Assembly: GCA_022495005.1 (NCBI GenBank)
Contig: JAGYXB010000816.1
Span: 124,001 to 188,000 of the forward strand
Source of the DNA: Rhyacophila brunnea
Lineage: Eukaryota; Arthropoda; Insecta; Trichoptera; Rhyacophilidae
Length of the DNA stretch: 64,000 bases
Reading direction: 5' to 3'
The translations under genes and the position numbers were made by a program. The notes under the pieces were generated by a model that worked only from the letters and a program-made list of their open reading frames with translations, was not told where the DNA came from and did not search any database. Positions 55,600-64,000 of the stretch are shown here, in pieces. Numbering within the stretch: position 1 is the first letter of the stretch; each line of letters begins with the position of its first letter.

Positions 55600-56030
55600 A
55601 ATAAATACGTGTATTAATTAAGGCGCTAAGTACCAAAAACAAAAAAACTGACATTTTTATAGAAAAGTGTTCTACATACTAACGCCAATAACTTCAACTA
55701 TGGTCTAAATGCCTCAAGCAAGTCAAAAAAATACAGCAAAATATGTAAACCTGTCGACATTGTAAGTCCGTTGGCCTGTTTTATTTATAATGGTGTAAAT
55801 AGCACTACAGTGGTCAAACTCATTCAATATAAAATGGCTGACGATGGTGTGTTGACACTTGCGAGTTCTTAATACCTAAAATTATAGAAGCTGCTGTGAT
55901 TGCTTCACACTGTATAACCACATTTTTCAAAAGGTCTGCTTCATGAAATTTTACTGCAATTACTCAGTATTTTGTAACTCCAGGCAATACTACTTTCTGG
56001 TACTTAGAGCCTTAATTAATACACGTATTC
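55600..56030. mobile_element. MITE, GAATACGTGTATTAATTAAGG ends, copy 2
   Basis: Sister of 47340-47767, same orientation and inner sequence (acgccaataacttcaacta; 'gctgacgatggtgtgttgac'). Confidence 0.75.
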
Positions 56031-56061
56031 AAATAATAAAACAGGAAATTAGGTACGAAGG

Positions 56062-56088
56062 TAGTAGTAGGTAGGTAGGTAGGTACCG
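56062..56088. repeat. (GTAG)n microsatellite
   Basis: A short run of gtaggtaggtaggtaggta. Confidence 0.8.
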
Positions 56089-56089
56089 A

Positions 56090-57475
56090 ACAAACTTACA
56101 GACAATTTGAGACCAAAAATAAACGGGAACGTCTTTCTAAGTCTGCTTAAGCGCGGCACTTTGCTTAGGGACGTCACTGCATGTGCCATCAATCAAAACA
56201 ATTAATAATTTGATGAAATGTATTATAAAACTGGCAAGGTTACATATAAAAAAATCATGTGCGTGTTTATATTGATCGTTCAGTCGAAAATTTCAACGCA
56301 GTGTGGCCGATAACCAGCGAACCTCGATTAGACGCCGTGCCTAGCATATGAATATTTTAACAAGGTGTGTACAGTCAATTTTGACGAAAGATCTACATTT
56401 ATTCACATAAGAAGTTCAGTTGATTCAGTGACTAAAGTCCAAAGATCATGGACAATGTCAGACGTTCGCTAATTTGATTCTACAGTAGAAAGCAGTCGAT
56501 CCCATTTTTCCCCCATTAAAATCATTCAAAATGATGATGGTAATATTAAAATGGGGGACATGCTCAGCGTAGGTGAAAATGGAGCTTTTATTGCATTTTC
56601 AAAGCATGATCCTGGCCATTCCTTAAACGTTGTAGATAATCTATTTATATAATTTACATATAACCGTAATAATAACCGTTTTAAAAAAAGATTTTTTTTC
56701 GGTTAGGTACATGTTCAAACACGCGCGTTAACATGATCTTACTCCCTACTTCAGTTTTAGTTTGTCAATTTATGGCTACGGCCGTATGTTGTAGCTTAAC
56801 CACTGGGGAATGCCAAAAAAATGGCGTATTTCAAAAAACACTACCTTATTCTTAGGTCAATAATTATTATAAATCAATCATTATTCGTAGGATGTTTATC
56901 ACACTTGAACGACATAGCTTATAATTAGTATCTATAATTATTATAGATCTGTATCTGAAATGTAACTATATAGCATGCCAATAACCCGTAGCGTAAAAAG
57001 TGGTAAAGCAAAGCACATAACGCCTAATATAATGATAACATACAATAAAATGTGATATATACTCGTAAATATAAACATTAAAATTTGTTATATTACCTTT
57101 TAAATATTTAGAAAGTGACATTTTAAAGCTGAATTCAACACACATCATGCAACACGCTTGACAGCTTAGAGGCAAGATACGGCCTATTACAAGTTTATTC
57201 CTGCAATGTTCAGATACGGTAAATTGTTAAAACGTCTGTATCATTTTTGTTAAAATAACTACAGATACAGGAATTTCGCTGTCGATGGGCAGTATTCTTG
57301 TTGTTTTTAGTACGTCAAAAAGTCATTATCGTCATATAGGTCAGATACGGGATATTAACATTAGACCATCAATGTAGTTTATTGCAATGGTTACGCTTTG
57401 GTGTTGATTCTGGGCAGGTAATGACATCGGGTCACACTTTTTTCAAATTGAGAATGGAATTACACTAACGATGAA
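56090..57475. other. unassigned, with one dispersed repeat
   Basis: 56555-56660 is the second copy of the repeat at 24030-24135. No coding region is supported. The short minus-strand open frame at 56966-57175 has no recognised domain. Confidence 0.4.
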
Positions 57476-57478
57476 TAT

Positions 57479-58656
57479 CAGTGGCGAAGGGTGTCTGTTG
57501 AATGTAGTTCGGCTGTGCTAGGTATCTGAAAGAAAATCCTATATCTATAAGTCCTCATCATCAATATTTTACTGAATAAAAGATAGTATACTATTGTACA
57601 TTATTATACGTACTAAATATACAATAATACATCACTGTAGACATGTCAAGTTTATGGCCTCAGGTTTTGGACATTGCATATTATGTTTTTTACAATACGT
57701 CTGTAATCGTTTGTACGTGTTCTATGTGTGATACCAATTAATCAAGTTGAAGTATTAGTAGAATTTCTACGTGCTGTCTAGTTTAGGGATTGCAATACCG
57801 TTATTTCAAAACCGGTATTCCAGTATTTATCAATACCGAAATACCGGTTTTTAAAATCCAAAATACCGAAATTTTCTGTATTAAAAACCACACTCGTTTA
57901 CGTTTTTGAAAATGAATTGAATGTTATTTCTACACCAGTTTATACTGTGTTGCCTATTAAATTTAGTGTATAATTTATGTGCTGCTAAAATGCAAGTTTA
58001 CTGAACCCAACAAAGTTGAAATAGTAATAAAACAAAATCCATCAAATATACCCTAAGTATTTATAAAATTGTCGCGATAAATTAACATAACATTATTTTG
58101 AAATAGAAAACATCCGTGACAAATGTCAAATTATAATATTATTCAATAATAAAATTATTGATGACTGTACAAGCGTTCAATTGACGAAGCATTTCACTGA
58201 ACTAGTATTTTTGAGGGTGTTAGTTAAAATTATGAATTTATTCAAATTATTTGTAAAAATCACCAATTCTACAATATTCAATACATATTTTAAATGTCAT
58301 CATAATAAAATAAAAATGTAGGTAGGTAGGTTTTTGCTAGAAAATAATGTCTTAAAGAAATGTTAATAGCTATATTTACTAATAAGTACTTTTTTACGTT
58401 CCAACGAATACCGGTATTTATTTAGAAATACCGAAAAACCGGTATTGATATTTTCATTCGGTATTGCAATCCCTAGTCTCGTTGACAATCAATTTATAAT
58501 ACACGCCTACAAACAGATGTCGTTGGCAAATTATATTTTTTTGTAGAGTATAAAATAATGAAGTTACTATTTAAATACGTTTATGGGCAATTAAAAATCA
58601 TTTTTATTAAGAAGTTAAACTATAAATAATCGCCTAGTATGGAATCTACGCCACTG
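57479..58656. mobile_element. CAGTGGCG-ended element containing a nested hAT MITE
   Basis: The left end CAGTGGCGAAGGGTGTCTG and right end (inverted) CAGTGGCGTAGATTCCAT share CAGTGGCG-A. An inner block resembles 7109-7150, and the right end resembles 9396-9420. No 8-bp duplication was found. Without the insertion it would be about 480 bp. Confidence 0.45.
57784..58475. mobile_element. hAT-type element with ACCGGTATT-rich ends, 8-bp TSD
   Basis: A 692-bp element. The ends read TAGGGATTGCAATACCGTTA and, inverted, TAGGGATTGCAATACCGAAT, followed by clusters of AATACCGGTATT palindromes. The flanks GTCTAGTT and GTCTCGTT form an 8-bp duplication with one mismatch. The end design parallels 33056-33791, with 'aatACCGgtatt' in place of 'CCCGGGAT'. 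Confidence 0.85.
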
Positions 58657-58949
58657 GGAAATAGCAACCGTTACTGTTATATGTTTAAATATTTATTTTG
58701 CAAGAATTAGAGGGAATTGATTTCGACAATATTATTGCAGTTTCAACGGGATGGCGCCAACTGCCATACTGTGAACTGGCTTCTGAGATGTGTGATTTAA
58801 TATCGCTGGACTTGGGGGTTTTCTTGAAAGCAAAGTTTATCTAAGTCTAAAACAATCGCTTGTGCGAAATAAATCCGTTATGCGTAAAAGTCATAGGAAA
58901 CATGACAAAAAAATAATCATCCTCCAAAAGAGCCGATGCAGTTATTCCC

Positions 58950-59240
58950 AGGGAACTTAAAAATAATGGGAACTGAAATACCTAATGGGTGTGGAAGCAG
59001 GCAACCAATCTCGAGTGTGGAAGAAAACACGATACAATTAAACGCGTGTCAAGAATACGCAGTACGTCGAATACTGACAACTGCTCTCTGTTCATGTATT
59101 GACGCTCATTTAATATTGTTGTATTGAAGGTTGCAACACACACTATTGCACGTCCATAATGTGTGGTTCATTTTCGTAGGAAAAAAACCCTGCGTCAAAA
59201 TGTAGTGTATTGAAATAATATTATTGTCTCACGGAATTCT
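58950..59240 (-). repeat. dispersed repeat related to the 174-bp satellite
   Basis: A reverse single copy. 'aataatgggaactgaaatac', 'cctaatgggtgtggaagcag' and 'caggcaaccaatctcgagtg' match the satellite unit, then 'tgcattgacgctcatttaat'-like sequence and 'acactattgcacgtcc' follow. It shows the pre-amplification structure. Confidence 0.7.
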
Positions 59241-59371
59241 AATTATTAATCTGTGATAATACCCATGTCTCAGTGTGACTATAAATAAAAAAATACACAT
59301 GTTCCCGTTATTTTACGTTTTATTAAAAAAAAAAAATGTTATCAGGCTGTAAGGTTGTAGTGTTGAATTAA

Positions 59372-59739
59372 GAGCATACTTCAGTGGAACGGCAAATAAT
59401 TTTCAATAGTAGGTGCGACGAAATTTCTCACTAGTCGCCAATCGGAGACTGACAGTCGAGGTGTCCGCACGTCGATTTGTTTTGTCATGGCGTCGGATGA
59501 AAATATTCTTAAATCGTGTAAAAATGACTAAAAAACTTTACGTATATACTTAAAAAAGAAAACATGTCAATGAATATACTATTATTATTAGTAATAGAAC
59601 AATGAACATAACATTAAATGGACGCATGTTGGATTTTTATGACAAATTATATTTCGTTCGGCACGCGTCATTTGCACAACCCGCGCATCGCCTAGCCATG
59701 ATCTTTTTAGACCATACCTCAACTGAAGTATACAAAGCC
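59372..59739 (+). mobile_element. TTAA-flanked MITE, copy 3
   Basis: Flanked by TTAA at 59368-59371 and 59740-59743. It carries the 14-codon ATG frame at 59487-59531. It is similar throughout to 14035-14398. Confidence 0.75.
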
Positions 59740-60176
59740 TTAATAAAATGTTTGAGACTTTCACAGTTGTTTATTATCGTAATAGATTTTTGGGTTTCCA
59801 CCGCGTGTTCTCTCGATGTTTAGGGCTCGTTGCAGAGTCCATTCGCAATTATCTTGTTTGTTCTCCGAGGGACTACATTCAATAAAATCACTTCGGGTAC
59901 TGATATATTCCACTTACGTGAGGCGAGTTAGGTAGACGTTTTTTATAAGTTTTTAATACATGCTCTATGAACCTAGTTCACTCTCTGTGCTTCCGTGTAC
60001 TTTTATTTTTATTATCTAATTATTATTTCAATATTGTTAACGCTTATTTGTTATATCGTGCCGTGAACGCTTTGAATTTATAATTTGTCACTTTCATTAT
60101 ATGTAACGGCTTCTGTAACGAGCCCGAAACGTCGAGGAAAGGAGGAAGAACACGCGATAGAAACCTAAAAATCCAA

Positions 60177-60541
60177 AGAGCGTACATAAGTGAAACGGCA
60201 AATAATTTTCGACAGTATGAGGGACGTAATTTCGGCCGCGTTGCCAGTCGGAGAGCGACAGTCGACCTGTGAGCACGTCAATTTGTTTTGCGATGGCGTC
60301 GGAGGAATATATTCTTAAATCGTGTAAAGATGACTAAAAAACGTTCCGTATGTACTTGAAAAAGAAAACATATCAATGAATATACTATTATTGTTACGAA
60401 TATAATAATACACATAACATTAAAAGAACGCATGTTGAATTTTTATGACAAATTATGTTTCGTTCGGCTCTCGTCATTTGCACAATCCGCGCATCGCCTA
60501 GTCACGATGTTTGTAGACCATGCCTCAGCTGAAGTATAGCC
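60177..60541 (+). mobile_element. TTAA-flanked MITE, copy 4
   Basis: The right side ends at TTAA (60542-60545). The left flank has lost it ('atccaaagagcgtacataag'). The 14-codon frame is at 60293-60337. Confidence 0.7.
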
Positions 60542-60739
60542 TTAATTCTGATTTTTCGTCGACTAAATAAATTCATATTGTGGTTTTCTGTTACTATTTT
60601 CGTGCTGGAATAAAATAATGATTCAATTGATTTTTAGGTTATTGATTGTAAGGGTAGGAATTTAATAATTCTGTACTTAAAATTACTACCCGGCGCATGG
60701 AAATGTTTACCGGTCGGGTAATCAACATCATACTAGGTA

Positions 60740-61149
60740 GGGTCTAGGACGATTTGGCGCCGGAACAACTGGACGCCACGCAATTCGAAAATAAATATTC
60801 GTTAGGTACTTATACGTACTTAAAAAAAAATAGCTTATAATATTATTTATATTAAAATAATTATATTATGATTTAATAGTTCGTGAGAATTTAAATATGC
60901 ACACGTAAATAATGATTTAATCGTTCATAATATGTTTAAGTTACAACGACAAAAGAGTTTTTATTTTTATATAAAGCCTAGGCATGGTAATTCTCAATCC
61001 GCAAAAAAAAAACATTATGTTAAGAGTAAAATGAAATAAATCTACCACGCAATAGATAGAAACTGATTAAAAGTCATCGTCTACGTTCTGTTTACGTGTC
61101 TACGACAGTGCGGCGTCCAATTGTCATTGCGTCCAGTTGTCCCATTCCC
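60740..61149. mobile_element. 410-bp MITE with 9-bp TSD (Mutator-like)
   Basis: Flanked by perfect TACTAGGTA at 60731-60739 and 61150-61158. The inverted ends GGGTCTAGGACGATTTGGCG and GGGAATGGGACAACTGGACG share a GGACRAYTKG core, repeated subterminally as caactggacgc. A 9-bp duplication suggests a Mutator-like element. No transposase. Confidence 0.7.
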
Positions 61150-61329
61150 TACTAGGTATTAGCGAGGCAAAGTATAAGAAACCATATAATCACCGCGTCT
61201 ATTTGTTAGGTAATTCGTCGAAAACTTTTAATATTTGATTTACGTTGAGTGATAAAATAACCTATAAAATTGGATAAGTAAATAATTAATATATATCTAA
61301 AAAAGACTTTACATTCACATAAACATAGT

Positions 61330-61540
61330 ATCGTGTCCGGAAATTTGTACGTATGCAGTTCGCCGTATCACACTCCACCGTGAAATATTGTATCGGAAAT
61401 AATATATGGCCGTATACTAAAGACCATCCAACGTATTTTATTTTATCGTATAGTACCTACACGGTCATCTCTCTCCGATAAGAAAGCTCACGGCAAACTG
61501 TGCTACGGTGAAATACTCGTATAATACGTACAATTTACAT
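61330..61540 (+). repeat. dispersed repeat
   Basis: Segments recur at 54725-54830 (atgcagttc(g/a)ccgt; 'gtgaaat(a/g)ttgtatcgga'), 55410-55500 ('gataagaaagctcac') and 49660-49700. It may be the outer part of the repeat that carries the satellite unit. Confidence 0.5.
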
Positions 61541-61705
61541 TTAACCACATAATATATTAAGTATATCTTTCGAAAGATAATAATATTAGTTTATTCAAAT
61601 GGTTGTTTCTTATGAAACAACTTCGTATAAAAATCATAATAAAAAACCTTTATAAACGCGATCTGGTAGATAGATCAAAATACTTTAATACCTATGTATG
61701 TAGAG

Positions 61706-62347
61706 CAGGGGGGGGCAAACTTTTTGGATGGAGGGCCAAATTCAAGAATTCAAAATGAGCGGCGGGCCGCAAGTAAAATACCATTTTTAGATATACACTA
61801 TTTATTATCACGAAAAATAACCATTTCAAAAAAATTAATGGGAAGAATGAAACTGCTGTACATTTTTTTATATTCAGGTGTTAATTTTGTCGTTGATATT
61901 CTCAAAACTGCTTGTAAATGGGCATCGGAGATATTTGATCGTTAAGAATTTTTATTGAGGTTCATGATCGAAAATGTTTGTTCACATGTATAGGTTGATC
62001 CAAAAATAACGAACATTTTTCTTGCATAATCTTTAAGTTGGTCGAATTTGTCTGAATTAAGGGCATTGTAAAATTTTGGAGATTTCTTCACGACGATGCA
62101 ATTCTCTTAAATCAGTGTCAAACTGCAGATCAATAATCTCAAGTTGTAGCTCTGTCGGTACACTATCAATATCTATTGAAAATGGATCGCGTACTATTGC
62201 TAAACAAATTTTAATCTATATCAATATTATTTTTTTTTAATTATAAAAAAGTTATTCGTAATCAGAAGTACAACTAATGATGGCGGGCCGCAAAAAAATA
62301 CCCGGCGGGCCACATGCGGCCCGCGGGCTGCAGTTTGCCCCCCTCTG
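61706..62347 (-). mobile_element. hAT element with 8-bp TSD and transposase remnant
   Basis: A 642-bp element between perfect ATGTAGAG copies (61698-61705, 62348-62355). The ends CAGGGGGGGGCAAACTTTTT and, inverted, CAGAGGGGGGCAAACTGCAG have the hAT pattern, with 'gcgggcc' subterminal repeats. The minus strand keeps pieces of the transposase C-terminus, described separately. Confidence 0.9.
61790..62215 (-). pseudogene. hAT transposase C-terminus (dimerisation domain remnant)
   Basis: The minus-strand frames give VRDPFSIDIDSVPTELQLEI, then IDLQFDTDLRELHRREE. After frameshifts come YARKMFVIFGSTYTCEQTFS and ISDAHLQAVLRISTTKLTPE. The order (N/D)PF..(D)...P..LQ.E(L/I)I(D/E)LQ, then F(G)STY.CEQ.FS, then (I/L)SD.HL...LR(I)..(T) is the C-terminal hAT dimerisation region of GTF2IRD2/EPM2AIP1-like proteins. 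Stops and frameshifts show it is dead. The BED finger and catalytic core are deleted. Confidence 0.75.
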
Positions 62348-62541
62348 ATGTAGAGGGAGGCGGGGCTTGTTGCTATAAAAAAATAAAAAGTTAAATATCT
62401 GAAATCCGTTTATCTTAAGACACGTCATAGTAATTATTACTAATTCTACATACATTTAGCTATTAATTACAATACGGTTTATTTGTATCCATACGTACCT
62501 TACAAAAATTACAATAGAATTAAAAACAAAAAATGAAAATT

Positions 62542-63285
62542 GTAACAATGTGCCCCAGCCGGGGGCAAGTTGTTACAGGGTAGGGGCACATTGTTACCAA
62601 CTAAAACAATAATTGAAAATGTAAGTAAAAGTAAGTATATTTAGTCACTAAAATCATAATTCTGACACATGAAATTAACTTTATCCCCACGAATACAGGA
62701 AATGTGAGCCCAATTTTTGCATGTTATGCATTGGATCCACTCTTGCCCAGGTTTAAAGCAAGTATAATTCTCCAAACAGAAGCATTCTTTATTCTCTAAG
62801 TCCGAAGAAGATAACACCACTTTCTTTTTCAGTTTCTTAGTTCCTTGGGCCATGAAATATTTTGCTACATTTTCTTATGTATGTTGCAAGCTCGTTTTCT
62901 TGATCGACAGAAAATTTCTGGCGAGGTTTTGCGTAACCCCACTAACTTGGAAGTGGTCGGACGGTTATCTTTTCGTTTTATATAACATTGTAAGGTCATA
63001 AAGTTTACTTTGTATGCTTGGGCAGCTTTTTTAACTAAGAGATACTCTGTTTTTAATTACTTCTTTAGCCGCTCTGTTGTCGGTTTCCTGGGAAATTTTA
63101 CCTCTATCGGTTTTGTTTTTTTTTATCCTCACCATTGTAAAATTGTAATCTGGAAGAATAAAAATAGATGGTATAAGTATCTACCTATTGGAAATAAAGA
63201 ATTTGTAGTAAAGTGGTAGTGAGTGGAGTTAATTCTTACAGTAACAACCTGCCCCCACCTCACTGTAACAACTAGCCCCTTTGAC
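62542..63285 (-). mobile_element. internally deleted pogo/jerky-type transposon
   Basis: Subterminal inverted repeats resembling GGGGCAAGTTGTTACAG and GGGGCACATTGTTAC lie at 62542-62597 and, inverted, at 63241-63282. The left cluster itself contains a perfect 15-bp inverted pair (62542-62556 and 62583-62597). The transposase remnant on the minus strand lies between them. I could not define the exact outer ends or a TA duplication. Confidence 0.65.
62641..63170 (-). pseudogene. pogo/jerky-like transposase, HTH joined to C-terminal zinc finger
   Basis: From high to low coordinates, the minus strand gives VKKAAQAYKVNFMTLQCYIK, a psq/pogo-type helix-turn-helix. After one frameshift comes GYAKPRQKFSVDQENELATY (I)RKCSKIFHG, the linker typical of jerky-like transposases. 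Near 62850 this joins in another frame to a 70-residue frame starting MAQGTKKLKKKVVLSSSD. That frame ends in a PHD-like zinc motif (CFC, CFKPGQEWIQCITCKNWAH, C, C), the known C-terminus of this transposase group. The whole DDE catalytic region is missing. The C-terminal frame is open and ends at 62641. Confidence 0.8.
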
Positions 63286-63299
63286 CCAAATAAAATTGA

Positions 63300-64000
63300 A
63301 ATTGTTATAATATTAATAATATTAACACATTAACACAATATTACTTCGGTAAATAATCTAAATATGAGCATAAATATGTAGATTTTTAATAGCATACTTT
63401 AAAAAAACTTACCTCTTATAGGTAACAATCAAACTTCAAATTCGGCCAACAAAACTTACTTTGAGACACGAAATTCACTCAAAATGGTTTTATTTCAACT
63501 GCATACAATCAATGCAGGCGACCTTCGTCGTAATATTCGTGATGATCGTCATAGTAACTTCGTCGTAGTAATCGTGATGATTCGTCGTAATGTTTGTGAT
63601 AATTTTTTTCGGGGGACCCAAATTCAAAGTATGCACTATTGACTTATCGGAATCATAATTACTGAATTCCCTAAAAGTGAATTGTTCAATATAATTATCG
63701 AAACGTTTTTCCTCATTGTTCCATTACTTTCTTGAAGAATTAATCAAGCTGTTTACCTGGTAGCTTAAAACGTACACCTTTCCTTGTTAGACATACTTAT
63801 TTATAATTAATACTATCGACCGAAGGTACTTGAAGGTATTTGCATTTAAATTGCAATGGATTTAAGCTTTGTACTATTACATTTGAGTCGTTTTTTGCGT
63901 GTCTGTTTCATGTATGTATTTAAGAACTCCGCCATTCTGGGCAGTGTTGATATGTGTGCCCCTGATAACTATCTTAGAAATAGAGACCATCAGTTGTTTA
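63300..64000. other. right edge, nothing further recognised
   Basis: Apart from a fragment at 63800-63900 shared with 46080-46155 and 47935-48020, and 'cgtcgtagtaa'-type low complexity at 63520-63600, no feature can be supported. Confidence 0.4.

Overview
The window looks like arthropod, most likely insect, chromosomal DNA. It is AT-rich, its genes have introns, it is dense in transposons, and it shows no operons or bacterial signals. The short tracts of repeated 'tacctac' and the non-LTR, hAT, pogo and SINE-like repeats would suit a hemipteran such as an aphid relative. I cannot fix the species from sequence alone.

Only one host gene is well supported. A minus-strand gene of the SVOP/SV2-like branch of the major facilitator superfamily starts at 15931 and runs leftward off the window. 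Seven coding exons can be placed with matching splice phases: 15886-15931, 14438-14599, 11534-11696, 10794-10915, 9626-9870, 3388-3529 and 554-846. The phases show that at least one exon is missing from my model between 9626 and 3529, and the 3' end lies left of position 1. Its introns are packed with nested mobile elements, some within 20-40 bp of splice sites. A plus-strand first exon of a THAP-type zinc-finger protein (1612-1682) sits inside the last visible intron.

From about 16 kb to the right edge I see no convincing host gene. The sequence is a patchwork of (i) non-LTR retrotransposon remnants of at least five kinds: two RTE-like groups, a Jockey/CR1-like one, an R1-like C-terminus, and a structurally preserved but internally deleted I-like element at 50847-52956 with a 13-bp target-site duplication; (ii) hAT-type elements with 8-bp duplications (29510-29865, 31128-31521, 33056-33791, 40465-40843, 48746-49486, 57784-58475, 61706-62347); (iii) other MITE families flanked by TTAA, TA or a 9-bp duplication; (iv) a deleted pogo/jerky-type transposon at the right edge; (v) tRNA-derived SINEs; and (vi) two tandem arrays, a ~174-bp satellite (18105-19825) and a ~284-bp array (34350-35640). 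The repeat unit of each array also occurs as part of a dispersed repeat elsewhere in the window.

Elements are often nested inside other elements, and several insertions can be ordered in time from intact target-site duplications. I found no CRISPR array, rRNA gene or confident functional tRNA gene. The strongest unusual signals are the I-like element whose ORF2 has been reduced to an endonuclease/zinc-ribbon chimera beside an open ORF1, and the satellite-like arrays that grew out of dispersed repeats.
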